Below, one piece after another: positions 1-8,701 of a DNA stretch of 64,000 bases. Position numbers and translations under genes: made by a program. Under the pieces are notes generated by a model, which was not told the DNA's origin, ran no database searches, and saw nothing but the letters and a program-made list of their open reading frames with translations. Origin of the DNA: Streptomyces sp. NBC_00663 (GTDB lineage: Bacteria; Actinomycetota; Actinomycetes; Streptomycetales; Streptomycetaceae); contig NZ_CP109027.1 in the NCBI RefSeq assembly GCF_036226885.1, positions 4,402,001 to 4,466,000 of the forward strand. Reading direction: 5' to 3'. The number at the start of each line of letters is the position of its first letter. Within the stretch, counting starts at the first letter, position 1.

Positions 1-185
1 TTCGCCTCCTTGGTGATCACCTTGAGGACCTCGTCGTCGGAGAGCTCACGCTTCTCCTTGCCCGCGACCTCCTCCTTGGTGATCGCGGTGAGGGTCAGCC
101 GGAGCGTCGAGGAGCGGAGCTCATCGCGCTCCTTGATCGCGGCGTTGAGGTCTGCCTGAAGCTTCGACTTGAGCGTGGTGGTCAT
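1..185 (-). CDS. GatB/YqeY domain protein, N-terminal part
   Basis: The gene runs off the left edge; only the first 61 codons are visible. The start is ATG (complement of cat at 183-185). The reading frame begins MTTTLKSKLQADLNAAIKER and continues with an RSSTLRL segment and a KEKRELSDDEVL segment, which is the typical beginning of the stand-alone YqeY family. These small proteins resemble the tRNA-binding tail of the GatB amidotransferase subunit, but their role is not established. It is divergent from the metallophosphoesterase at 286, and the roughly 100 bp between them must hold both promoters. Confidence 0.85.
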   Translation of the reverse strand, partial: MTTTLKSKLQADLNAAIKERDELRSSTLRLTLTAITKEEVAGKEKRELSDDEVLKVITKEA

Positions 186-285
186 GGGTTTGATTGTCGC
201 AGGTGTACGACGAGAGACGCCCGTGCATTTACGGGATCCCGGGCGACTGGTCAAGTGCGCGCCCGCGATCTGACACGATGGAGGC

Positions 286-1212
286 ATGCGCGCGCGATAC
301 GGAGTTCCTTTGGGAATGGCGGCGATTGGCGCCGCCGGACTGCTGTACTCGGCGGGCTTCGAAGCCCGCTCCTTCCGTCTGCGACGGGTGACGGTCCCTG
401 TGCTGCCCGCCGGCATGCGGCCCCTGCGCGTGCTCCAGGTCTCCGACATCCACATGGTCGGCGGCCAGCGCAAGAAGCAGCGCTGGCTGCGCTCGCTGGC
501 GGGACTGCGCCCGGACTTCGTGATCAACACCGGCGACAACCTGTCGGACCCGGAGGGCGTGCCCGAGGTCCTGGACGCGCTGGGCCCGCTGATGGAGTTC
601 CCGGGGGCGTACGTCTTCGGCTCCAACGACTACTACGGCCCGAAGCCCCGTAACCCCGCTCGCTACCTCCTGGAGAAGACGAGCGGCCGGCACGGTCTGA
701 ACGGGAACCCGCCCGCGGTCGGCGTGGTTCACAACCCGTGGGAGGACCTGCGGGACGGTTTCGACGCGGCGGGCTGGCTGAACCTGACGAACACGCGCGG
801 CACGCTGAAGGTCGAGGGCGTGTCGGTGGAACTGACGGGACTGGACGACCCGCACATCAAGCGGGACCGGTACGCGGAGGTGGCGGGCGGCCCGTCGTCC
901 TCGGTGGACTTCTCGATGGGCGTGGTGCACGCGCCGTATCTGCGCGTCCTTGACGCGTACGCGTCCGACGCCTACCCCTTGATCCTGGCCGGCCACACGC
1001 ACGGCGGCCAGCTGTGCATCCCCTTCTACGGCGCCCTGGTCACCAACTGCGACCTCGACACGGACCGGGTGAAGGGCCTGTCGACGCACACGGCGGAGGG
1101 CAGGACGTCCTACCTGCACGTCTCGGCAGGCTGCGGCACGAACCGCTACACGCCGGTACGGTTCGCGTGCCCGCCGGAGGCGACGCTGCTGACGTTGGTG
1201 GGGCGGGAGTAG
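286..1212 (+). CDS. Calcineurin-like metallophosphoesterase (YkuE/YaeI type)
   Basis: This is a 308-residue protein. A short hydrophobic stretch at the N-terminus (residues about 5-22) suggests a signal anchor. The metal-binding motifs of the calcineurin-like phosphoesterase fold follow in order: VSDIHMV (D and H, about residue 53), a GDN block near residue 84, GSNDYY near 110, and AGHTHGGQ near 235. The family hydrolyses phosphodiesters such as UDP-diacylglucosamine-type lipids; the substrate here is unknown. The ATG start is chosen because the family hydrophobic N-terminus begins there. The last codons and the stop lie inside the first unit of a 24-bp tandem repeat. Confidence 0.9.
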   Translation: MRARYGVPLGMAAIGAAGLLYSAGFEARSFRLRRVTVPVLPAGMRPLRVLQVSDIHMVGGQRKKQRWLRSLAGLRPDFVINTGDNLSDPEGVPEVLDALGPLMEFPGAYVFGSNDYYGPKPRNPARYLLEKTSGRHGLNGNPPAVGVVHNPWEDLRDGFDAAGWLNLTNTRGTLKVEGVSVELTGLDDPHIKRDRYAEVAGGPSSSVDFSMGVVHAPYLRVLDAYASDAYPLILAGHTHGGQLCIPFYGALVTNCDLDTDRVKGLSTHTAEGRTSYLHVSAGCGTNRYTPVRFACPPEATLLTLVGRE

Positions 1213-1310
1213 GGGACGTTGGTGGGGCAGGAGTAAGGGACGTTGGCGGGGCAGGAGTAGGAGACGTTGACGGGGCAGGAGTAAGGGACGTTGGCGGGGC
1301 GGGGCGGGAG
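1191..1310. repeat. 24-bp tandem repeat, five copies, starting inside a coding end
   Basis: The core gacgttgg recurs at 1191, 1215, 1239, 1263 and 1287, exactly 24 bp apart, each followed by a G-rich block and a gagta stretch. The first unit supplies the last codons and the TAG stop of the phosphoesterase. The later units are intergenic and carry stop codons in the same frame. It looks like repeat expansion of the gene's own 3' end. Confidence 0.9.
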
Positions 1311-1405
1311 GTAGGACAGGGCTGTCACGGGCCGGGTGCCTGAGCGGTTAACCCGCACGGCCCGCCCGTATCGCCCCTTTCGTCCCCCCTGCTTAGCGTG
1401 AGGGC

Positions 1406-2200
1406 ATGACCGCCCCGATACCCAGGGACATCCCGGATCTTCCCGCGATCCCGGGCATGCCCGCGCTGCTGCCCTCCCCCGTCCCCGCCACGGCGGTGGT
1501 GGCCCCTGTACGCCGCCCGCTGACCGCCGCGTACCGCCTTCTGGTCGCTCTGACGGCCGCCGCGGCGGTGACGATCGACCTGCTCCTGGGCAGCCCGCCA
1601 CGAGTCCTCAGCTACTTCACGATCCAGAGCGCCGTCCTGCTGGCCTTGGTCTCCACGGCATCGGCCCGCAGGGCCTGGACCGCACGCCGCCCGCTGCCGG
1701 CCGCGCTGACCGGCGCGACACTGTTGTATGTCCTGCTCGCGGGCCTGGTGTATCACCTGCTCCTGGCGGAGACGACTACGCCGTTCTCCATGACGGACAC
1801 GGCGGCGCCGACGGGCTGGGCAAGGATCACGAACGTGGTCCTGCACACGGCCCTGCCGATCGCGGCGACCCTGGACTGGCTGCTCCTGACGGCCCCCGGC
1901 CGCCTGCGCCTACGCAACGCGGCGACCTGGCTCGCGTACCCCCTCGCCTACCTGGCCTTCTCCTTCACCCGAGGCGAGCTGCTCCTGCCCGGCACGCCGG
2001 CCCGCTACCTCTACCCGTTCCTGGACGTCGACCTCCACGGCTACAAGACCGTCCTCGGCAACGCCCTCCTCCTCGGCCTCTCCTTCTACGCCCTCGCCGT
2101 CCTCCTCGTGGCCCTCGACCACATCCGCCCGAACCCCCTCCGCCACCGCACCCACCACCGCGCCAAAACCGGATTTCGTCTCCAGCCACCAGTGGGCTAA
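1406..2200 (+). CDS. Pr6Pr-family integral membrane protein
   Basis: This 264-residue protein has about six hydrophobic helices, following a proline-rich cytoplasmic N-terminus of about 35 residues. The segments FTIQSAVLLALV, HTALPIAATLDWLLL, LAYPLAYLAFSFTRG and the PYPF-like YLYPFLDVDLHGY stretch match the bacterial Pr6Pr membrane family, whose biochemical role is unknown. The ATG start lies just after a purine-rich stretch. It ends 43 bp before the tRNA-Pro gene. Confidence 0.8.
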   Translation: MTAPIPRDIPDLPAIPGMPALLPSPVPATAVVAPVRRPLTAAYRLLVALTAAAAVTIDLLLGSPPRVLSYFTIQSAVLLALVSTASARRAWTARRPLPAALTGATLLYVLLAGLVYHLLLAETTTPFSMTDTAAPTGWARITNVVLHTALPIAATLDWLLLTAPGRLRLRNAATWLAYPLAYLAFSFTRGELLLPGTPARYLYPFLDVDLHGYKTVLGNALLLGLSFYALAVLLVALDHIRPNPLRHRTHHRAKTGFRLQPPVG

Positions 2201-2242
2201 AGTAAACGACGTCGCCGCGACAAGCAGGATGTGCAGCGACAT

Positions 2243-2316
2243 CGGGGTGTAGCGCAGCTTGGCAGCGCGCTTCGTTCGGGACGAAGAGGTCGTGGGTTCA
2301 AATCCCGCCACCCCGA
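2243..2316 (+). tRNA. tRNA-Pro (anticodon CGG)
   Basis: The 74 nt fold into a full cloverleaf. The 7-bp acceptor stem pairs cggggtg with caccccg and leaves discriminator A. The anticodon stem cttcg/cgaag closes a loop ttcggga with anticodon CGG, reading CCG codons. The T arm contains GGGTTCAAATCCC. CCA is not encoded. The 3' half is the integration site of the downstream island, and the integrated copy restores a complete tRNA. Confidence 0.95.
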
Positions 2317-2319
2317 CAG
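2275..2319 (+). repeat. attL: 3' end of tRNA-Pro
   Basis: Positions 2275-2299 are identical over 25 bp to 19962-19986. The next 20 bp differ at five positions. The identical block covers the anticodon loop to the T-arm. Because the left copy gives a perfect T-stem and acceptor stem, it is the functional one. Confidence 0.9.
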
Positions 2320-2327
2320 AAAAACAC

Positions 2328-2371
2328 CAGTTCAGGGCCGGTGCTGAGAGATCAGCACCGGCCCTGAACTG
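2328..2371 (+). terminator. Intrinsic terminator of tRNA-Pro
   Basis: A perfect 20-bp stem beginning cagttcagggcc closes on a 4-nt loop (gaga), 11 bp after the tRNA. There is no strong T-run, as is common in Streptomyces. A degenerate copy stands beside attR at 20017-20058. Confidence 0.85.
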
Positions 2372-2435
2372 TTCTCCAGAGGCTCTCTGGAGAAATCCTG
2401 GAGAAGATCTTGGAAATCGTCTCCAGACCAGTGCC

Positions 2436-4024
2436 CTACCCGCGAGCCCTCAGCAGCGCATCCAGAGCAGCAACGGGCGAGCCGGGGCTCATCGCCCGGC
2501 GCGCGTCCAACGCCTCCTCCCACATTCCGGTGAGCGCGGACATCAGCGCCTGCCGCATGCCAGCCGTGATGTGGTCTAGCGGGACTGCACGGAGCCGTCC
2601 TCATGACCCATGCGTTCGTCCATCAGCTTCGGCGGGGTCCCCACCTCTCTCATCAGGGTCTTGTGCGTATGGCGCAGTCCGTGCGGCGTCAGCCCAGGAG
2701 CGATCGGCACCCAGCACGCCTCAGCCCGCTTGGAGGCCCCTCGCCCACGTGCGGGAATCCCGGGCCACGGCTCAGCGACGACCGGCACAGGGTGCTCTTC
2801 CTGATTGCCGCGTCCGGGGTACCGTCCCGTGGCGGCAGGTCGAAAGAGCCAGGTGGCGAAGCCCGAGCGTCGCCAGTGTGCGGCCAGCTCCCCCGCTCCC
2901 GCGTTACGGACATACCCGAGATCGGTGATGGCCTCCAGCACCTTCAGGCGAGTCGGCTCCGCCACAGCGCCAGGGCGGTTGAGGACGTTGGACACCGTGC
3001 CCGTCGAGACGCCGGCGCGGCGAGCGACGTCGACCAGCTTTGCTCCTGGACGGCTCACAGAGCCATTGGCAGCGCCGTGACCACGGAAGACGTAGGCCAG
3101 TCCGTGGCACTCACAAGGCTTCGGTTTCGTCCGGGCGATGTGGCTCGCAAGCAGTGCAGCGAGGAAATCCGGAGCATCAATGTCCCGATAGGAGTCGTCC
3201 TTGGGCGGGCAACGGTGCAGTTCGCCGGTATCCAGCTCGTAGAGCTGCCACTCAACGCGAATGCTCTTCGGCCGGACGAACTCGGCCTGAAGGCCAATGA
3301 TCTCGCCCCAGCGCATGCCTGTGTAGCCCTTGAGGACTCCGCCAACGAACTCATCGTCTCGGCCAGACAGCAGCGCCATCCGCTCGGCGAGCAGCAGAAT
3401 GCCGAGCGCCGTGGTGACCGCCTTCTCCGGGCCACGGTTGCGGGAACGGCCGGCGCGCTTCCCTCGTCCGCGTCGCTTGGTCGCTGGATTGGAATCACGC
3501 AGACCCTCGTCAACAGCGTCGGCAAGGATCAGGTGCAGTGTCGCCCGCCATGTCTTGACGCTGGTAGCCGCGTAAGGAACGGCACGTTCGCGCTTCTCCC
3601 AAGCGGCGATGTCGGTGCTCAGGATGTCGGCGATGGCGAAATCCTCGAACGCGGGGAGCAAGTGTTCTTCGATGTGCCGCCGGTAGGTCTGCATGGTGGA
3701 TGCCGCCAAGTCCTGTGCGGCGTACCAGCGGTTCACGTAGGCACCGAAAGTGATCCGCTCAGGAGGCGCCTTCTTCGTTCCGGCCAACAGCTTCGCTTCT
3801 TCGGCGTCCGCCGCCTTCTTTGCCGCTGCCTTGGTCCGGAAGCGGATGGCGTCATCATCGGCATCGCGCACGGTGGCGTACTTGCCGGGCGCGAGCTTGT
3901 ACCGGCCCCGCCAGTAGCTGCCGAGGTTCTCGGCGTAACCCAACTTGCTCTCCCTAGCGGTGGCCGACGATGTGCGTGCGGCTTCGCTGGTTACCGCGGT
4001 GCGAAGGTCGCTGGCGTAGCGCAT
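2436..4024 (-). pseudogene. Tyrosine integrase with embedded LacI-type HTH, frameshifted at the catalytic tyrosine
   Basis: The frame contains the integrase N-terminal SAM-like domain (ITFGAYVNRWYAAQD...), the first catalytic arginine in GYTGMRWGEIIGL, the HGLRHTHKTLM box (H and R), and the MGHEDGSVQ box. Between the first and second boxes sits a LacI-like helix-turn-helix (KLVDVARRAGVSTGTVSNVL). I recall the same insert in intact Streptomyces integrases, so it is a family feature. Right after the GH box the frame hits TAG at 2576-2578. If one base is restored in that codon it becomes a Tyr codon, followed by 46 in-frame codons starting DHITAGMRQALM and ending at 2436, which is the expected integrase tail. 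The catalytic Tyr codon has therefore lost its third base. The start is uncertain; ATG at 4024 is proposed. Confidence 0.88.
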
Positions 4025-4387
4025 CGAGATTGGCGCTGGACGGCCTGCGCCGCTTCCCGGGGCGGGCCCTATAGCTCGCTGACAGCGGAACGGCAGACAG
4101 CTCCAGCACTTGTCGAATGCCTCAGACCGTGAACGGCGGTAGTGGCTGTGGAGGCGATGACGGTCACCGTGTCTCGATAGCCGCACACACTGGAATCCGC
4201 AGAACACCAGGCCATTCACCCCGCGCCTCTACTAGCATCGACCGTGGGCGGGCGTTTGCCGGGTGGAGAACCTGGCGACGCGGAGGGGGCACCTCCTTGA
4301 TTTCGCGGTGTTCCTTTGATTCATGTGGATCATGAGTCAGCCGCACAGTGAGAGGGCCCATATCGGGGAAGCAGGCTCGAACCACGC
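4025..4387. other. Intergenic region upstream of integrase and defence operon
   Basis: These 363 bp separate the divergent integrase and GHKL ATPase genes. No convincing excisionase-like ORF is seen on either strand. The segment presumably holds both promoters, but no clear -35/-10 pair or repeat could be assigned by eye. Confidence 0.5.
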
Positions 4388-5863
4388 ATGACGTACGACA
4401 TCGCGGCCCCCGAACCCGCGGGCATGGTGGCTTCGCTCAGCTCCCTGGGGTACTCGTTGCCAGCTGCCGTCGCGGATCTCGTCGACAACAGCATCGCGGC
4501 TGAGGCCCGGCACATCGACGTCGAGTTCACCTGGGCGGGACGGGACTCATGGATCGCAGTCGCCGACGACGGCAGGGGCATGAGCGCCCAGGAACTCGTC
4601 ACGGCAATGACCGTGGCGGCTCGCGGGCCCGCGACCTCACGTTCCTCCACTGACCTGGGCCGTTTCGGCGTCGGTCTGAAGTCCGCCTCGTTCTCGCAGT
4701 CGCGGCAACTCTCCGTGGCCACAGCGACCGACGGTGTGTGGCACGTACGGACCTGGGACCTCGATGTCGTTGAGGAGTCAGGCGAGTGGAGGCTCCTCCA
4801 CGGAACAGACGTCGACACAACCATCGTGCTGGACAGGCTTCGGAGCGGCACTGACCACGGGACGATCGTGCTCTGGCGGCGGCTCAACGGCTACAACGGT
4901 GGTGACGTCCGCGAGGACGACGAGCGCACCCAGAAGCAGTTCTACGCCGAGGCCGCCCGCACGGAGTCGCACCTCGGAATGGTATTCGCCCGATTCCTCA
5001 CCGGGAGCCGCCGCCGGAACCTGCGCGTGTCCGGAACCCCGGTGGACCCCTGGGATCCGTTCATGGGTAATCACCCCTCTGTCCAGCGGCTCCCCACGGA
5101 GGAACTGCCTCTCGGCGGCAGTTCCGTGAGGGTCGAGGCGTTCATCCTCCCCAGCGCCCACCGGCTTACCCCGGAGGAGTACGGCCTGGCTGCAGGACCA
5201 CAAGGATGGCTCGACCAGCAGGGCTTCTACGTCTACCGCCGCAACCGCCTGATCCTGGCCGGCGACTGGCTGGGACAGAGAGGCATGCGTCGCGAGGAGA
5301 AGTACAACCTGGCACGCATCGCCGTCGACATCCCGGCCGAGGCGGACGTCGAATGGGGTGTCGACGTGAGGAAGTCCAGCGTCGTCCCGCCCGTGGGCCT
5401 ACGTCCGCATCTCCACCGCATCGCACGACAGGCCCGGGCGAGGGCCGCAGACGTGCTGCGGCACCGTGGACAGGTTGCTGCGCGTACGCACGGTGATCCC
5501 CTGTCGTACGCGTGGAACGTGCGCCGACCGGATGGCAGGGTCACGTGCCGGATCAACCGCAGCCATCCACTGGTCCAGGCTGCTCTGCGCCCCGGCGGCA
5601 ACAGCACTGCAGACGTACGCGCATTGATCCGGCTTCTGGAGGAGACGGTGCCCGTCGCCGCCCTCCGTGTGATGCATGAGACGGACACCAGCGACGACCC
5701 GGAACCGTTCGGTGGTCCAGGACTCGCCGACGAAGGGGCTACCGAGGTGGCAGAGCGCATTTACGAGTCACTCGTCTCGGGCGGCCGATCGCCCGCCGCT
5801 GCGCGCGAGAGGTTGCGGACCATGCCTCCCTTCGACCAACTGCAGGGCTTCTGGAGCGGATGA
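4388..5863 (+). CDS. GHKL (MutL/Hsp90-like) ATPase, Mza-type defence component
   Basis: This 491-residue protein has an N-terminal GHKL ATP-binding fold. The N-box is ADLVDNSI (about residues 29-36), the G1 box DDGRGM (61-66), and the lid/G2 box GRFGVGLKSASFS (92-104). The acidic residue usually Glu in the N-box reads Asp here. The C-terminal part resembles the long tail of MutL-like ATPases of restriction and defence operons. It is the first gene of a four-gene, same-strand operon with Z1, PD-(D/E)XK and AIPR proteins, which is the composition of the Mza (MutL-Z1-DUF-AIPR) anti-phage system. The ATPase is expected to power or gate the complex. No strong Shine-Dalgarno precedes the ATG. Confidence 0.9.
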   Translation: MTYDIAAPEPAGMVASLSSLGYSLPAAVADLVDNSIAAEARHIDVEFTWAGRDSWIAVADDGRGMSAQELVTAMTVAARGPATSRSSTDLGRFGVGLKSASFSQSRQLSVATATDGVWHVRTWDLDVVEESGEWRLLHGTDVDTTIVLDRLRSGTDHGTIVLWRRLNGYNGGDVREDDERTQKQFYAEAARTESHLGMVFARFLTGSRRRNLRVSGTPVDPWDPFMGNHPSVQRLPTEELPLGGSSVRVEAFILPSAHRLTPEEYGLAAGPQGWLDQQGFYVYRRNRLILAGDWLGQRGMRREEKYNLARIAVDIPAEADVEWGVDVRKSSVVPPVGLRPHLHRIARQARARAADVLRHRGQVAARTHGDPLSYAWNVRRPDGRVTCRINRSHPLVQAALRPGGNSTADVRALIRLLEETVPVAALRVMHETDTSDDPEPFGGPGLADEGATEVAERIYESLVSGGRSPAAARERLRTMPPFDQLQGFWSG

Positions 5864-5932
5864 ACCCTGAGTCGTTGTCAGTGGCCGCCCCTACTCTGCT
5901 CGACACCGTCTACATCCCGCTGGAGGTCCCAC

Positions 5933-8701
5933 GTGAGCGTTCCCGACGACCCCATGGCCAAGGCCACGCGTCTGGTTCTCGGATTCCTGCCACAGGACCG
6001 TCAGCCGAAGCCGGACGAGGTGCAGAACGCGGTCAACGCCATCTTCGGGATGCTGGCCGCGCAGGGGGAGGCCCTTGACCGGGACCAGTTGGCCAAGGAG
6101 ATCGAGGCCATGACCGCCGTGTTCCAGGAGCGGTCGCTGGCACTCGTGGACCCCAAGGGGCACGAACCCTGGTTGCCCGAGGCGAAGAACGACCGTGCCT
6201 GGGACTTCTGGGAGCGCTACCGGCGGTATCTCGAAGATGTGGTGAACCTTCCGCCGTGGGTCGTGAGGCGACTGGACCAGAGCTCGGACGAGGTACTGAG
6301 CCAGTTGGAGGATCCTCGCCGTTCTGGCCCCTGGCGTCGCCAGGGGCTCGTGATCGGCCAGGTGCAGTCAGGCAAGACGGGCCAGTACATCGGGCTCGCC
6401 GCGAAGGCCGTGGACGCGGGATACCGGTTCATCGTGGTCCTTGCCGGCATCCACAACGACCTCCGGAGCCAGACACAGCTGCGGATAGACGAAGGGCTCC
6501 TGGGTTTCGACACCCAGCACCAGAACCGATCGAACGAGGACGGTCGTTCACGCGCGATCGGCGCGGGAGCCATGCCCCTCGCCAAGAAACTCGACATCGC
6601 GTCACCGACAAGCAGTGCGGAGAAGGGGGACTTCGGGCTCGCGACGGCCAAGGCCATCAACTTCCCCCTCGGCAGCTTCCCCGTCGTCCTCGTCGTCAAG
6701 AAGCACTACAAGATCCTCGAATACCTGCGTAACTGGGTGACAGACGTCCACGGCACCGAGGACGAGAACGGCGAGAAGGTCGTGAAGGACCTCCCTCTGT
6801 TCGTCATCGACGACGAGGCCGACAATGCCTCGATCAACACGGTCCGTGACCCCGAGGCAGACCCGACCAAGACCAACGCCGCGATCCGCAGGCTCATGAA
6901 GAGCTTCGACAAAGCCGCCTACGTCGGGTACACGGCCACCCCCTTCGCCAACATCTACATAGACCCCGACGTGGACCACGGCGTCGCAGGGGAAGACCTC
7001 TTCCCGTACAGCTTCATCCGCAGTCTTCCCTCGCCGTCGAACTACCTTGGTCCGGAGCGGGTCTTCGGGCTCCGGGTCGACGACGAGGACGAGGAGGACG
7101 TGGAACCGCTGCCGCTCGTGCGCCATGTGGACGACGCCGACAGCTGGCTCCCCACCAAGCACAAGTCCGGTGACATCCCTGGCGACAGGCTCCCGCAGTC
7201 CCTGCGCGACGCGATCTTCTCGTTCGTGCTCGCCTGTGCCGCCCGCCGGGCGCGAGGGCAGACCAAGGTTCACAACTCGATGCTGGTGCACGTCACCCGC
7301 TTCACCGCGGTGCAGAGCCTCGTTCGCGACCAGGTCGACGACCACCTGCGGCTCATCGTTGACATGATCCGAGACCGGTACGGAAAGGGCCCTGAGCTCC
7401 GCGCCGAGCTCCGGGGGCTCTGGGAGCGGGACTTTGTTCCCACCACGGACAAGTTCCCGGCTGATGAGGTGCAACGTCTGACCTGGGAGCAGGTCTCCGA
7501 ACAACTCCTTCCTGCCCTCAGGAAGATCCAGGTCAAGACGGTGAACGGCACCTCCAAGGATGCGCTCGACTACTACGAGAACCGGAGAAACGGCCTGTCC
7601 GTGATCGCCATCGGAGGACAGAAGCTCTCCCGCGGCCTCACCCTGGACGGCCTGACCGTCAGCTACTACCTGCGCGTGTCGAAGACGTACGACACCCTCC
7701 TCCAGATGGGCCGGTGGTTCGGATACCGCCCCGGCTACGAGGACGTGTGCCGTCTGTACACCACGCCCGCGCTTGAGAACGCCTACGTGGAGGTCACCGC
7801 CGCGACCGACGAACTCCGCAGGGAAGTCGAGGAGATGGCGGCCCTCAGCCTCACCCCGAAGGAGTTCGGGCTGAAGGTCCGTTCCTCGTCTCTGGGGCTC
7901 ACCGTGACCGCGGCCAACAAGATGCGCCAGAGCGCGAAGATCCTTCTCAGCTACTCGGGGGAGGGACCGGAGACGGTGATCTTCAAGCTCGCCGACAGGA
8001 CCGTCGAGAACAACTTCAAAGCCCTCGAAACCCTGGTCCGTCGGCTGGACGACGTCGCGGAACTCGTACCTGGGGGTTCAGGGACCAACGTGCGGTGGGG
8101 AGGGGTTCCCCCTGAGGTCATCTCGGAGTTTCTCACCACCTATGAGACCGACCGCATGGCTCAGCGGGTTCGTCCGAGGCTCATCGCCAAGTACGTGGAG
8201 CAGTGCGCCAGGGTGGGTGAGCTGGGCAACTGGACCGTGTGCCTGGTCAGTAGCACAACGTCGCAGTCGCCACGGGACATCGCGGGGCACACCGTCGGCC
8301 TCGTGACCCGCAAGGCGCTCAACGACGGCTTCAGGGCCGAGGGAAGGTACACGATTCGCCGGGTACTCAGCCCGCCCGACGAACTGATCGGCCTCGAAGA
8401 GGCGCAGGAGGACGCGGCACGAAATGCCGCAAAGAAGGAGGCGGAGAAGAAGGAGAAGGCGTCGGCTCCGAAGACGCCGGCGGGCCCCCACATCCGGCGG
8501 CAGCGGCGGACCGACCAGGGCCTCCTGCTGATCTACCCCATCGAGCTGCCACAGGCCGCCGACGGTGAGGCGATGACGCCCCTCGTGGGCTTCCAGGTGA
8601 GCTTCCCGCACTCCGACTACCAGTCCAAGACCGAGTACATCGCCAACACCGTCTGGCTCCAGGAGGACATCTACACCATCGCCGAGGAGGACGAGGCGTG
8701 A
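5933..8701 (+). CDS. Z1-domain superfamily 2-like ATPase, Mza-type defence component
   Basis: This 922-residue protein carries SF2 helicase-like motifs: GQVQSGKT (Walker A, residues 142-149), LFVIDDEADNAS (Walker B/DEAD-like), YVGYTATPFANIY (motif III-like), GGQKLSRGLTLDGL, and DTLLQMGRWFGYRPGY with the arginine finger. Together these define the Z1 family. The C-terminal region is charged (a Lys/Glu/Ala-rich stretch near 8400-8480) and then folds into a conserved tail. The GTG start is supported by a GGAGG eight bases upstream. It begins 69 bp after the GHKL gene and overlaps the next gene by 4 bp. In these systems it is probably the DNA-translocating motor. Confidence 0.93.
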   Translation: MSVPDDPMAKATRLVLGFLPQDRQPKPDEVQNAVNAIFGMLAAQGEALDRDQLAKEIEAMTAVFQERSLALVDPKGHEPWLPEAKNDRAWDFWERYRRYLEDVVNLPPWVVRRLDQSSDEVLSQLEDPRRSGPWRRQGLVIGQVQSGKTGQYIGLAAKAVDAGYRFIVVLAGIHNDLRSQTQLRIDEGLLGFDTQHQNRSNEDGRSRAIGAGAMPLAKKLDIASPTSSAEKGDFGLATAKAINFPLGSFPVVLVVKKHYKILEYLRNWVTDVHGTEDENGEKVVKDLPLFVIDDEADNASINTVRDPEADPTKTNAAIRRLMKSFDKAAYVGYTATPFANIYIDPDVDHGVAGEDLFPYSFIRSLPSPSNYLGPERVFGLRVDDEDEEDVEPLPLVRHVDDADSWLPTKHKSGDIPGDRLPQSLRDAIFSFVLACAARRARGQTKVHNSMLVHVTRFTAVQSLVRDQVDDHLRLIVDMIRDRYGKGPELRAELRGLWERDFVPTTDKFPADEVQRLTWEQVSEQLLPALRKIQVKTVNGTSKDALDYYENRRNGLSVIAIGGQKLSRGLTLDGLTVSYYLRVSKTYDTLLQMGRWFGYRPGYEDVCRLYTTPALENAYVEVTAATDELRREVEEMAALSLTPKEFGLKVRSSSLGLTVTAANKMRQSAKILLSYSGEGPETVIFKLADRTVENNFKALETLVRRLDDVAELVPGGSGTNVRWGGVPPEVISEFLTTYETDRMAQRVRPRLIAKYVEQCARVGELGNWTVCLVSSTTSQSPRDIAGHTVGLVTRKALNDGFRAEGRYTIRRVLSPPDELIGLEEAQEDAARNAAKKEAEKKEKASAPKTPAGPHIRRQRRTDQGLLLIYPIELPQAADGEAMTPLVGFQVSFPHSDYQSKTEYIANTVWLQEDIYTIAEEDEA

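Noticed and set aside
2908..3040. Separate LacI regulator gene
   Set aside because: The helix-turn-helix lies in frame inside the integrase, between two catalytic boxes, as in intact relatives.
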